Source: Azophilus sp026709365 (lineage in GTDB: Bacteria > Pseudomonadota > Gammaproteobacteria > Pseudomonadales > Azotimanducaceae). From it: DNA of 64,000 nt. Position numbers and translations under genes: made by a program. Under the pieces are notes generated by a model that did no database searches, had not been told where the DNA came from, and was given only the letters and a program-made list of their open reading frames with translations. Shown here piece after piece: positions 26,171-34,722 of this stretch. The stretch is taken from NCBI GenBank assembly GCA_965200175.1, contig OZ241345.1, positions 2,046,001 to 2,110,000 of the forward strand. The letters run 5' to 3'. The number at the start of each line of letters is the position of its first letter. Within the stretch, counting starts at the first letter, position 1.

Positions 26171-27226
26171 ATGACCGAGGGGCCGCGAATCGATCTGTTC
26201 AGCGATACCCAAACCCGGCCGTCCTGGCCCATGCGGGAGGCGATGGCCAGCGCCGAGGTGGGCGACGAGCAGCTCGGCGAAGACCCCAGTGTGCGAACGC
26301 TCTGCGCCATGGTGGCGGACCTGCTCGGCAAGGAGGACGCGCTGTTCCTGCCTTCTGGAACCATGTGCAACGAGGTGGCCTACCGCGCCCACACCCAGCC
26401 CGGCGATGAGATCATCCTGCACGAGACCAGCCACGCCGTGCATTACGAAGTGGGCGGCCCCGCCGCTTTGTCGGGCGTGGCGCTGCGCACCCTGCCCGGG
26501 GAGCGCGGCATCTTCACGGCAGCCCAAGTGCGTTCAGCGGTGCGCGACGGCGCGCCCCATGCCCAGCGTTCGCGCCTGGTTTCCGTTGAGAACACCACCA
26601 ACATCGGCGGCGGCGCGGTGTGGCCCATCGACATGCTCGATGCGGTGGCGGACGCGGCCCGCGAACGGGGGCTGGCAACGCACATGGACGGCGCCCGCCT
26701 GATGAACGCCGTGGTGGCGTCGGGCCAGCCTGCGGCGGCCTTTGCGCACGGCTACGACTCGGCCTGGATCGATTTGAGCAAGGGCCTCGGCGCCCCCGTG
26801 GGCGGGGTGCTGGCGGGCAGCAGGGACTTCATCGCCGAAGCCCTGCGCTTCAAGCACCAATTCGGCGGCGCCATGCGCCAAGCGGGGATCATCGCCGCAG
26901 CCGGCATCTACGCCCTGCGGCACAACGTCAGCCGCTTGGCCGAGGACCACGCCAACGCCCAACGCTTCGCCCGCCTGATCGCCCCGATCGATGGCATCGA
27001 ACTGGCGACGGATGCCATCGAGACCAACATGATCTACTTCGATGTGTCCGGCACCGGGCTGACCGCACCCCAAGCTGCCGAACGCCTCCTCAAACGCGGC
27101 GTGCGCATCGGCGCCGTCAGCGAACGCCGCATGCGCGCGGTCACCCACTTGGACGTGGATGCGGCCGGGGTGGAGGAAGCAGCCCAAGCCCTCGCCGCCG
27201 TGGCCCAAGCGGCTGCCCGCAGCTGA
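26171..27226 (+). CDS. ltaE: Low-specificity L-threonine aldolase
   Basis: 351 residues. A fold-type I PLP enzyme that cleaves threonine/allo-threonine to glycine and acetaldehyde. Visible marks: RIDLFSDTQTRPSWPM at the start, LPSGTMCNEVA (phosphate-binding), LHETSH with the stacking His84, HMDGARLMNA with Asp173, and the PLP Lys204 in WIDLSKGLGAPVG. Length and motifs are standard. It follows the HpaB-family gene by 74 bases; a shared transcript is possible. Confidence 0.92.
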   Translation: MTEGPRIDLFSDTQTRPSWPMREAMASAEVGDEQLGEDPSVRTLCAMVADLLGKEDALFLPSGTMCNEVAYRAHTQPGDEIILHETSHAVHYEVGGPAALSGVALRTLPGERGIFTAAQVRSAVRDGAPHAQRSRLVSVENTTNIGGGAVWPIDMLDAVADAARERGLATHMDGARLMNAVVASGQPAAAFAHGYDSAWIDLSKGLGAPVGGVLAGSRDFIAEALRFKHQFGGAMRQAGIIAAAGIYALRHNVSRLAEDHANAQRFARLIAPIDGIELATDAIETNMIYFDVSGTGLTAPQAAERLLKRGVRIGAVSERRMRAVTHLDVDAAGVEEAAQALAAVAQAAARS

Positions 27227-27247
27227 GGATTGCGTACGGTTGGCGTC

Positions 27248-28879
27248 TCAATCTCGCCCGCCCCCGGCAACCTCCATCTGGACCCGCACCACTCTTGGCG
27301 TTGCGGGCGGCAACGAGGAGTAAGCCGACCACACATCGCCGGTCTGCGGGTCTATGGCCAAGTGCCGGGTGTATGCGGGCTCGGTCGGCAGGGGTATCCG
27401 ATCAATGCGCCCGGAGCTGGGGTCGTAACGGAAAAGGCTTGAATCGAGCGAGCCGGTGGTCCAGACGATCCCTGATCGCTGATCGACCTCGATGTCGTAT
27501 GCGCCGATCGTGGGCATGCCGAGATAGACGCGATCAAAGTCCTCGGTTTCCGGCGAGAATCGCGTGATGTGCCCGGTGTTGAACTCCGGAATCCAGAGGC
27601 TTCCATCGGGCGCCAGTCCTGGACGGCGTGGCCCGGAGTTCTCTGCCGGCATTGCAAGGAGCTTGGCCTCCCCGGTTCGGGTGTCATGGACGACCAGCGT
27701 GTTGGCGGCGAGCTGCGTGCTGTACAGGCGGTCATTCCCATCCACTTGCAAACCATATGGCAGCGGGATGCCCTCCGAGGCCGGCCGACCGCTGCGCGGC
27801 ACCCCGATGATGGTCACGTCGCCGGTTCGCGCATCAACTTTTGCGATTCGCTCCTCGGCAGCGAAGTAGTCATTCACCCAAACATTGCCGCTCGTGTCGA
27901 GATCAAGGCTGTGCGCATACATCCGGACATCGAAGGTTTCGTATTCGCCCGTTTCGATGTTCAGCCGTATCACCGATCTCGTTTCGCCGTTCACCACCCA
28001 AAGGCGGCCATCCTCCGCGAACTCCAATGCCCTCGCTTGGGCGTTGATCCGGGGGTCATCGTCGATGTCGATCTTGCGGTAGTCTCCGCTGGCCGGGTCC
28101 AACCCCCAGACCTGATCGTAGAAGAACGCCGTGATCCAGACCCGGCCATCCGGCCCAAGCACCAGGTCGTGGGGCAGCGAATCCCCCTGCGGCAGCTCAT
28201 ACTCGGTTATCAGGAGCCGCTCCAGAAGATCATCGGCGGGCGGCTGCGGCAAGGCAATGGTCGCGGCGGCCGCCGGCGTGAGGTGCTCCGCAAGCCAGGC
28301 GGCGTATTGCGCATCGTCAAAATCCGGCGGGATCACGCTGTAAACATCCACTGCGCGCATCATCGCCATGGCGGCCAGCCACAAGGCCTCATCCCGGAAC
28401 TCTCCGGCGCTGGTTACCGTGGGGTGCGCAATGCCATGGCAGGATCCGCAGTTGAGCGTGAACTCCCGGCGCATCGGGCCGTCGGGAAGCAGCGACAGCC
28501 AATGGCTGCTCGGCAGAAGGGCGGCGCGGTCAATCGCCGGCTCCATGACGATGCTGGCGCCATCGGCATGGGAATCAAGCCGCTGCGGCTGCATGCCATC
28601 GGCCCGGACTTCCAGTTGTCGAGCAGTCAATTCAGGCAGCGCGAAGGCACCGTCCGCATTGGAGAAAACAGTGACTCGCCGGCTTTCCGCAATCGCGGTC
28701 ACGCGGGCGCCCTTCATGGCTTCGCCGTCGGCACACTCGACCCTGCCGGTTAGCGCGACGCCGCGGGCGGCCATCGAAGTGGATAAGGGATCATCCGCAA
28801 CCGAAGGGGCTTCATCCGTCGGCTGGCAAGCGGAAACGAGGAGCAACGAGATCAGAAAGGCAGGGTGCCGAATCTTCAT
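27248..28879 (-). CDS. Lipoprotein with cytochrome c site and Vgb-like beta-propeller
   Basis: About 543 residues. A lipoprotein signal with lipobox LVSAC (Cys18 from this start) is followed by a carboxypeptidase-regulatory-like beta-sandwich (VALTGRVECADGEAMKGARVTAI), a heme c site CGSCH at about 144-148, and a six-bladed propeller of the SMP-30/virginiamycin B lyase type (GPDGRVWITAFFYDQVWGLDP repeated with variations such as GPDGSLWIPEFNTGHITRFSP). ATG 28879 gives a compact signal; ATG 28900 would add seven residues. The domain order resembles proteins of alcohol or sugar oxidation systems; a redox-coupled periplasmic enzyme or binding protein is likely. Converges on threonine aldolase. 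Confidence 0.82.
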   Translation of the reverse strand: MKIRHPAFLISLLLVSACQPTDEAPSVADDPLSTSMAARGVALTGRVECADGEAMKGARVTAIAESRRVTVFSNADGAFALPELTARQLEVRADGMQPQRLDSHADGASIVMEPAIDRAALLPSSHWLSLLPDGPMRREFTLNCGSCHGIAHPTVTSAGEFRDEALWLAAMAMMRAVDVYSVIPPDFDDAQYAAWLAEHLTPAAAATIALPQPPADDLLERLLITEYELPQGDSLPHDLVLGPDGRVWITAFFYDQVWGLDPASGDYRKIDIDDDPRINAQARALEFAEDGRLWVVNGETRSVIRLNIETGEYETFDVRMYAHSLDLDTSGNVWVNDYFAAEERIAKVDARTGDVTIIGVPRSGRPASEGIPLPYGLQVDGNDRLYSTQLAANTLVVHDTRTGEAKLLAMPAENSGPRRPGLAPDGSLWIPEFNTGHITRFSPETEDFDRVYLGMPTIGAYDIEVDQRSGIVWTTGSLDSSLFRYDPSSGRIDRIPLPTEPAYTRHLAIDPQTGDVWSAYSSLPPATPRVVRVQMEVAGGGRD

Positions 28880-28918
28880 CCATAAAGCCTTGATTCGCAT
28901 GTTAGCTGCGCGGCCTCA

Positions 28919-29003
28919 GAAACCTATCGGAACCGAACCTACACAACACGCGCGGAATTTCGCGCCAGCGAAACCCCAACGCGCTCGCTTCGCGGGCGCG
29001 CAG
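28919..29003 (+). repeat. Compound two-hairpin intergenic repeat, copy E
   Basis: Constant hairpin at 28954-28977 with arms GGAATTTCGC and GCGAAACCCC (diverged) around GCCA. Second hairpin of type ii (GCGCTCGC-TTC-GCGGGCGC, one mismatch) at about 28981-29000. The arm GGAACCGAACCTACACAAC precedes it. First of two tandem copies in front of the cupin gene. Confidence 0.8.
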
Positions 29004-29019
29004 GCTGTGCGAGCTCAGC

Positions 29020-29111
29020 AACATCTCGAAACCTGACCCACGCGACTAGTGCGCGGAGTTTCGCGCCAGCGAAACTCCAACCGCCACTCGCCCTCCGGGC
29101 GAGAGGCGCAG
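29020..29111 (+). repeat. Compound two-hairpin intergenic repeat, copy F
   Basis: Constant hairpin at 29055-29078 (GGAGTTTCGC, GCCA, GCGAAACTCC). Type iii second hairpin at 29087-29103: CTCGCCC-TCC-GGGCGAG. The conserved arm GAAACCTGACCCACGCGAC lies just upstream. It directly follows copy E and precedes the TetR operator. Confidence 0.85.
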
Positions 29112-29162
29112 GCTGGTTCAATTGCAACAGAACGGCTATGGTATCAGGCTACAATGCGCCCA

Positions 29163-29176
29163 AACAAGCGATTGTT
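29163..29176. promoter_or_regulatory. Probable TetR operator 1 (AACAA-GCGA-TTGTT)
   Basis: An inverted repeat with 5-base arms AACAA and TTGTT around GCGA, 8 bases downstream of a TACAAT -10-like sequence and 67 bases before the cupin gene. The same core, AACAA-GCAA-TTGTT, occurs at 32781-32794 between the TonB receptor and acyl-CoA synthetase genes. The TetR gene lies between the two sites. Confidence 0.6.
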
Positions 29177-29242
29177 AGATCAACTGTCCAACCGCCGGAA
29201 CATTCGTTCCCCATGACAAGCCGCTGCAAGGAGACAAATTCG

Positions 29243-29698
29243 ATGAGCCTGACCAATGTCCTGGAATCCCAGCCCCGCACGAACTTCGGCGAAATCCAAA
29301 ACGTGAACAGCGGCCTGATCGACTGGCGGGAGGTCGATGGCCAGCCGGGGAACTACATCAAGGTGCTGACCTTGGATGAAAGGCGCCACCGGGTCGACTT
29401 CCTGTTCAAGCAGGAGCCCAACTGCGAATTCGCCAAGCACCGGCATTTATGCACCGCCGTGGCGTTCACTCTCGAAGGCCTTTGGGGATATCGGGAAGGT
29501 GCTGAGATGCATTTTCCAGGCACCTTCTCATACGAGCCGCCCGGCAGCGCGCACACGCCCTTCTCCAGCGACCGGGGCATGACCGTGTACGCCAGCTTTC
29601 AAGGCGAATCCCCAGCCATGCTCGCGCTCCTGGACGAGGACGACAACGTGACGGGCACACTCACGCTTGACTTCTTCAAGCAACACCAAAGCGGCTGA
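29243..29698 (+). CDS. Cupin-fold protein, 2,4'-dihydroxyacetophenone dioxygenase-like
   Basis: 151 residues. A single cupin with metal-ligand His in EFAKHRHLCTAVAFTLEG (two His) and in PGSAHTPF; the aromatic-rich LWGYREGAEMHFPGTFSYEPPGS stretch resembles the ChrR-like/DHAP dioxygenase branch. ATG 29243 is preferred because AAGGAG lies 9 bases upstream, although the frame is open to 29138. It is the first gene of a probable TetR-controlled transcript (42 bases before the TetR gene). Confidence 0.72.
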   Translation: MSLTNVLESQPRTNFGEIQNVNSGLIDWREVDGQPGNYIKVLTLDERRHRVDFLFKQEPNCEFAKHRHLCTAVAFTLEGLWGYREGAEMHFPGTFSYEPPGSAHTPFSSDRGMTVYASFQGESPAMLALLDEDDNVTGTLTLDFFKQHQSG

Positions 29699-29739
29699 GT
29701 CACTGCCAACCGCTCGACCGGACAGGCGATTTGTGAAGC

Positions 29740-30363
29740 ATGGTAGCTAGGACCGCCAAGCGGGGGGAAACCGGTGGCCGCAGGGATGCGCTGATTGCGG
29801 CCGCTGCCCGGCGTCTGGCGGCGCGCGGGTACGAAGGCACCCCCATTCGCGACATCGCCAAGGACGTTGGCATGCTGCCGGGTTCAATCTACTACCACTT
29901 CAAGTCCAAGGAGGAACTGGTGATTGCGGTTCACGCCAAGGGCGTGTCGCTGGTGATGGAGGCTGTGCAACGCGCCGTGCAAAGCGCGGGGGAAGACCCT
30001 TGGGCTCGCCTCACGGCGGCGGCCGAAGCGCATCTTGAAGTGCTGCTGGGCGACAACGACTTCAGCCGGGTGGTAACGCCGCAGTTTACGGAAAACTTCG
30101 GAGAGCCGCTGCGCACCAAGCTGATCGCCCAACGGGACGAATACGAAAGCTACTTCGTCGGGCTCATGGAGAGGCTTCCCCTGCCCGCCGGCGTCAACCG
30201 GCAACTCCTTCGCCTCTCCCTGCTCGGCAGCCTGAACTGGACCCTGACCTGGTACCACCCCGGACGCAAGAAGCCGGCAACCCTTGCCCGGCAAATGATC
30301 GACCTGTACCGCAAGCCGCTGGACATCACGCAAAAGCTCAAGCGCGAACCTGGCAATTCCTGA
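29740..30363 (+). CDS. TetR-family transcriptional regulator
   Basis: 207 residues. N-terminal helix-turn-helix: ALIAAAARRLAARGYEGTPIRDIAKDVGMLPGSIYYHFKSKEELVIAV (about 17-64), the canonical TetR_N pattern. The C-terminal ligand domain contains DPWARLTAAAEAHLEVLLGDNDFSRVV, similar to the KstR2/FadR-like branch that senses CoA thioesters; this is inference. Shared 14-base inverted repeats before the cupin gene and between the TonB receptor and acyl-CoA synthetase genes make local control likely. Confidence 0.9.
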   Translation: MVARTAKRGETGGRRDALIAAAARRLAARGYEGTPIRDIAKDVGMLPGSIYYHFKSKEELVIAVHAKGVSLVMEAVQRAVQSAGEDPWARLTAAAEAHLEVLLGDNDFSRVVTPQFTENFGEPLRTKLIAQRDEYESYFVGLMERLPLPAGVNRQLLRLSLLGSLNWTLTWYHPGRKKPATLARQMIDLYRKPLDITQKLKREPGNS

Positions 30364-30413
30364 ATCAAGGAAAGCCTGCTTGAGCCAACCGCTTAACAAT
30401 GGGCCAGGCTTGG

Positions 30414-32699
30414 TCAACCGCCAAGATCGACCGTCAGCGCCAAGCCCCACTCGCGCGGGCGGTTGTAGTAGGCCTCCACATAGCCCAGCCCGAGCACGCT
30501 GACTCCATTGGTGACGTACAACTCATCGGTGATGTTGGTCACGAAAGCCGCAACGCGCCAGTTGCCCCCTGACGGCGACCAAGTGGCGCGAGCGTTCCAG
30601 AGCGTGTAGGCGTCGGCCTTGAGTTCCGGGGTGTTCACGGCATCACGATGCTGCGCGGACTTATGCACCACATCGGCACGGACGGCCAGCCTCCCCGCCT
30701 CGCCAAGATCGAACTCGTACTGTGCGGAGCCGTTGAAGTTCAGGTCCGGCGCATTGATGAAGGCGTTGCTTTCGAGAATGCCCGCGCCAGCGGCGGAATC
30801 CCCAACCTCATCGTACTTGGTGTCCAAGGCGCCGATGCCGACGGTAAGCTCCAGCCGTTCCGTGGGCACCGCCACAATCTCCAGTTCGGCGCCAATGATG
30901 CGCCCCTCGCCCGCGTTCTCGATGACCGTCTCGACGTTGCCACCGCCTAAGTCAAGCACCGCAAGCAGCTGGATGTCCTGGTAGTCGTTGTGGAAGGCGG
31001 CGCCATTGAGCGTCACGCGACCGTCAGCCAAGGTCGATTTGAAACCGATCTCGAACGCATCCACAAATTCAGGATCGTAGGCTTTGGGGGCTATCCCCGA
31101 CAGGGCGCGCGAGTTGTAGCCGCCAGCCTTGTAGCCGCGACCCAAGTTGGCGTACCAGAGCAGCTCTTCCGACTGCTGGAACTCCAGGCCGACCTTGGGC
31201 AGGAACTCGGTCCAGTTGCTGGTCAGCTTTTCGGGCGGCAAAGGAACCTGGCCCGATTCGGGGCGGCTGAGACCATAGATGTACTTCTTGTCGTCGTGGG
31301 TGACGCGGGCGCCCGCGGTAAGGCCGATGCGGTCCGTCAGGCGGTACGTGCCCTCACCGAATGCCGCGACCGAGAAAGCATCGTACTCCGCCTCGATAAA
31401 CGCGGTCAGATCCGCGCCAACAGCATTGAACAAACCCGACAGCAGGGGAGCGAGAAGCTCGCTGTCACCCGTCTCGACAAGGCCGTAAAGCCCGACAACC
31501 CAGTCAAGCCGATCAGCAAAAGCCGACCCCGACAGTTGGAGTTCCTGGCTGAACTGAGTGAACTGCTCGGGGTTGTCAACGCGCACGATGTCAAAGGGGG
31601 TGTGCTCCGAATCGCGGCGCACGTCGATGTCGTAATCGCGCATCGCCGATATTGATCGCAGGAGATTGCCGCCGGCGAGCGACCACTCAACCGTCGCCGA
31701 AAGGCCAAGGACATCCGCCCAATCGCGGGTCTCGGCAGCGCCCCCGGAGTCATGGACGCAGTCGCCGCAGGCATCAAGCGTGCGCACGTAGGCGGCGCCA
31801 TAGACATCCTCCGGCGGCTGAAGATTGAACGCCTCCGCCGTGGCTGGCGCAAGCGTTGCGTTGATCAGAAAGTCGGTGGTGGGATCCAGCGCATCAAAGC
31901 GAACCATGGAGCCAGCAGGGCCGTTTTGCTTCTGGTGCATGTGGTCGGCAACGACCAAGATGTCCAGTGAGTCGCTGGGCTCAACCCTTAGCGACGCACG
32001 TAAGTTGATCTCCTCCTCATCACCGAGATCCTGCCCGATGAGGTTGTTGCCGAGGCCATCCCGATTGAAGGTTGCGGCCGCAACCTTCAGGGCCACGGTT
32101 TCCGAAATGCCAAGGTCATAGTTCACATAGGCATCAAGCCGATCAAAGCCGCCGATGGTGGCGCCGAACTGGCCGGTGTTCGTCCCCTCCGGCTTGCGGG
32201 TAACGACCTTGACGGCCCCGCCAATGGTGTTCCGTCCGTAGAGCGTGCCTTGCGGCCCCCGGAGAACTTCGATTCGTTCAACATCCATGAAGCCGAAATC
32301 GCCGGCAACGCTTCGCGAGATGTAAACATCGTCGAAGTAAAGCCCCACGCCCGGCTCGTTCGGGAAGGAGTAGTCGTCCTGGCCGACACCGCGAATGAAT
32401 AGTTGGGCGGCACTGCCGCCGCCGTTGGGAATGCCGCCGTTGATGTCCAGATTGGCAGCGAAGTTGCCGATCTCGTTGAAGCTCGCAACCGAGCGGGCTT
32501 CGATTGCGGCAGCGCTGAACGCGACCATGGATACTGGAGTCGTCTGGACGGTCTCCTCACGCCGCCGCGCCGTCACGACGATCTCCTCAATTCCGCTGGC
32601 GCCGGGCGGCGGCTGCGCGAAGGCAGGTTGATGCGCATCGGCCGCGATGAACACAAGCGCAATCGACAGTCCCCGAACCCAGCTGGAACAAAGTTGCAC
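30414..32699 (-). CDS. TonB-dependent outer-membrane receptor
   Basis: 761 residues from GTG 32699, chosen because GGAGG with a G-run lies just upstream and a signal peptide follows (WVRGLSIALVFIAADAHQPAFA). TonB box and plug start: EEIVVTARRREETVQTTPVSMVAF; the plug includes RGVGQDDYSFPNEPGVGLYFDDVYISR and VLRGPQGTLYGRNTIGGAVKV. The last residue segment RPREWGLALTVDLGG is a typical barrel-closing strand. Receptors of this subgroup import siderophores or hydrophobic substrates. Divergent from an acyl-CoA synthetase gene with a shared operator, so an organic substrate is more likely than iron. Confidence 0.93.
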   Translation of the reverse strand: MQLCSSWVRGLSIALVFIAADAHQPAFAQPPPGASGIEEIVVTARRREETVQTTPVSMVAFSAAAIEARSVASFNEIGNFAANLDINGGIPNGGGSAAQLFIRGVGQDDYSFPNEPGVGLYFDDVYISRSVAGDFGFMDVERIEVLRGPQGTLYGRNTIGGAVKVVTRKPEGTNTGQFGATIGGFDRLDAYVNYDLGISETVALKVAAATFNRDGLGNNLIGQDLGDEEEINLRASLRVEPSDSLDILVVADHMHQKQNGPAGSMVRFDALDPTTDFLINATLAPATAEAFNLQPPEDVYGAAYVRTLDACGDCVHDSGGAAETRDWADVLGLSATVEWSLAGGNLLRSISAMRDYDIDVRRDSEHTPFDIVRVDNPEQFTQFSQELQLSGSAFADRLDWVVGLYGLVETGDSELLAPLLSGLFNAVGADLTAFIEAEYDAFSVAAFGEGTYRLTDRIGLTAGARVTHDDKKYIYGLSRPESGQVPLPPEKLTSNWTEFLPKVGLEFQQSEELLWYANLGRGYKAGGYNSRALSGIAPKAYDPEFVDAFEIGFKSTLADGRVTLNGAAFHNDYQDIQLLAVLDLGGGNVETVIENAGEGRIIGAELEIVAVPTERLELTVGIGALDTKYDEVGDSAAGAGILESNAFINAPDLNFNGSAQYEFDLGEAGRLAVRADVVHKSAQHRDAVNTPELKADAYTLWNARATWSPSGGNWRVAAFVTNITDELYVTNGVSVLGLGYVEAYYNRPREWGLALTVDLGG

Positions 32700-32756
32700 G
32701 ATATCCCCCCCCTCCTGATGTTCCCGACCAAACCACCGAACGAACAACTCGCGCCG

Positions 32757-32785
32757 AGCATAGCACCGCCGCCGCGACCTAACAA
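32757..32785 (-). promoter_or_regulatory. Promoter for the TonB receptor gene
   Basis: On the minus strand, TTGTTA (32785-32780) and TATGCT (32762-32757) are 17 bases apart. The -35 box overlaps TetR operator 2, so a bound repressor would block it. Confidence 0.5.
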
Positions 32786-32794
32786 GCAATTGTT
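32781..32794. promoter_or_regulatory. Probable TetR operator 2 (AACAA-GCAA-TTGTT)
   Basis: Inverted repeat with 5-base arms around GCAA, in the 146-base gap between the divergent TonB receptor and acyl-CoA synthetase genes. It overlaps the -35 boxes of both candidate promoters and matches operator 1 at 13 of 14 positions. Confidence 0.65.
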
Positions 32795-32818
32795 TGGTAG
32801 ATTTCAGAGTACCATAAG
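32790..32818 (+). promoter_or_regulatory. Promoter for the acyl-CoA synthetase gene
   Basis: TTGTTT (32790-32795) and CATAAG (32813-32818) are 17 bases apart, 28 bases before ATG 32846. The -10 box is a weak match. The -35 overlaps TetR operator 2. Confidence 0.4.
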
Positions 32819-32845
32819 CATCGAGAATCGATGACGAGGGCTTTT

Positions 32846-34384
32846 ATGAACGTTCACATCCTGATGCGGCGCGCCGCCGCCCACTTTTCCGATCTTGAAG
32901 CGGTGGTCCACGGACAGCGGCGCCTGACCTTCGCGGAATCCTGGCGGCGCTCGCTGCGCCTGGCCAACGCCATGCTGGCCGCAGGCTTGAGGCCCGGGGA
33001 TCGGATCGGGGTGCTCGAGGACAATTCCGTGGAAGCCGCAGACCTGTTTGGCGGCGCCGCGGCGGCCAACTTGGTGCGGGTGCCGCTCTACCCCCGCAAC
33101 GGGCGCGAGGCGCATCTGCACATGCTCGGCCACACCGGCTGTCGGCTGCTGATCGTCAGCGAGAACCACGCTCACGAGGTCGCCGGCATCGCCGACGAAC
33201 TGCCGGACTTGGAATGGGTATGGATACGCGATGCCGGCTATGAGAATTGGCTGGCAAGCCACCCGGAGACCGACCCAAGCCTGCCCATCGACGACAACGA
33301 CAACTTCATCATCCGCCACACCGGCGGCACCACCGGCAAATCCAAGGGCGTGGCCTACACCCACAAAGCCTGGCTCGCTGCCGGACGCGACTGGTTCTAC
33401 GCCTTCCCGCCCGTCGAACCCGGTGATGCGTGCATGCACCTTGGACCCATCTCGCACGGCTCCGGCTACCAGTACCTGCCCGTCTGGCTGGCTGGCGGCT
33501 GCAACGTCATGCTCGACCATTTCGATACCCGCGAGACCTTGGACGTCATGGAGCGCGAAGGCATCGCCTACGCCTTCATGGTGCCGACCATGGTCAACGC
33601 CATCCTGCAGGACGACGGCGCCCGAGGCAGGGACTTTTCCAAACTGAAGTGCCTGCTGGTCGCCGCCGCGCCCATTCAGGACGCCACCGCCTTGGCCGCC
33701 CGCGCCCTGTTCGGCGAGGTGCTCTGGCAAGGCTACGGCCAAACCGAAGTGCTGCCGGTCTCCATGATGGGGCCGCGCCAATGGTTCACGGACGTGGAGG
33801 GCTCGCAGCCGCTGCGCTCCTGCGGCCTGCCGCTGCCGTTCGCGGAAGTGGAAATTTGGGATGAGGACGGCCAATGCGTCGCGCCGGGAGCGGTTGGCGA
33901 AATCGCGGCGCGGGCCGACGGCATGATGTCCGGCTTCTGGAACAACGAGGCCGCCACCAAGGAGCGGCTGATCAACGGTTGGGTGAAAACCGGCGATCTG
34001 GGCCGCATCGATGCCAACGGCTACCTATACGTCGTCGATCGCGCCGACGACATGATCATCTCCGGCGGATTCAACATCTGGCCAGCGGAGATCGAGAACG
34101 CCATCGCCAATCACCCGTCGGTGATCGAGGTGGCGGTGTTCGGCGTGCCGCACCCCAAGTGGGGGGAGACGCCCCACGCCGTCTGCGTGGTGAAGGACTT
34201 GGACGAGTTGAGCGCCGAGGACGTGATCGAACTGGCGGCGCGCGAACTCGGCTCCTACAAAAAGCCGGGCGGAGTAACGATCACGACCGAACCGCTGCCG
34301 AAAAGCCCCGTCGGCAAAATCAAGCGCAAGGACCTGCGCGAACCCTATTGGGCGGGCCAGGAGCGGCGGGTTTCCGGCAGCTAG
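32846..34384 (+). CDS. AMP-forming acyl-CoA synthetase
   Basis: 512 residues. ANL-superfamily motifs: P-loop HTGGTTGKSKG, VLWQGYGQTEVLP (A5), GWVKTGDLGRIDANGYLYVVDRADDMIISGGFNI (A7-A8 hinge) and the catalytic Lys in PKSPVGKIKRKDLR. It activates a carboxylic acid to its CoA thioester through an acyl-adenylate. The substrate class (medium chain, aromatic or terpenoid acid) is not resolved. ATG 32846 follows GAGGG; ATG 32831 would add five residues. Divergent from a TonB receptor, suggesting uptake then activation. Confidence 0.92.
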   Translation: MNVHILMRRAAAHFSDLEAVVHGQRRLTFAESWRRSLRLANAMLAAGLRPGDRIGVLEDNSVEAADLFGGAAAANLVRVPLYPRNGREAHLHMLGHTGCRLLIVSENHAHEVAGIADELPDLEWVWIRDAGYENWLASHPETDPSLPIDDNDNFIIRHTGGTTGKSKGVAYTHKAWLAAGRDWFYAFPPVEPGDACMHLGPISHGSGYQYLPVWLAGGCNVMLDHFDTRETLDVMEREGIAYAFMVPTMVNAILQDDGARGRDFSKLKCLLVAAAPIQDATALAARALFGEVLWQGYGQTEVLPVSMMGPRQWFTDVEGSQPLRSCGLPLPFAEVEIWDEDGQCVAPGAVGEIAARADGMMSGFWNNEAATKERLINGWVKTGDLGRIDANGYLYVVDRADDMIISGGFNIWPAEIENAIANHPSVIEVAVFGVPHPKWGETPHAVCVVKDLDELSAEDVIELAARELGSYKKPGGVTITTEPLPKSPVGKIKRKDLREPYWAGQERRVSGS

Positions 34385-34546
34385 GAGCCTGCGCCGTAGG
34401 AAGTCGCGAAAGCGAAAATTCGATGCCGCCATCCCTTTGGACGGGCGATTGAGGAGAATGTCGAGTCATATTTGACGAAATCGAACGTTCAAAGGGGCGA
34501 GCGGAAGCGGATTTGCAGCCGTGAATTCCGGAGGCAGAGGCTCATG

Positions 34547-34705
34547 GTGTCCTGTCCCGCAAATAAGTGTGATTATTCGTGGCCGTTTCGGCCCCCGGCC
34601 GCGTTGCTCCTTCTTGTGTGGGGCCTGCCACACGGCGGCGTCGCGCCTTGCCGGGAACCGAAACGGCCTAGCGCCTAAAACCCACTTATTTGCGGGACAG
34701 AACAC
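34547..34705. mobile_element. 159-bp MITE-like element with 23-bp terminal inverted repeats
   Basis: The left end reads GTGTCCTGTCCCGC then AAATAAGTG (34547-34569); the right end (34683-34705) is its inverse with one mismatch. Nested inside are GGCCGTTTCGG (34581-34591) and its inverse CCGAAACGGCC (34658-34668), and a GTGTGG/CCACAC pair, so the whole element can fold into one long hairpin. No coding capacity. No convincing target-site duplication. It lies between convergent genes, where it may act as a terminator. Confidence 0.75.
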
Positions 34706-34722
34706 TAGGTTCCGATGGGTGT

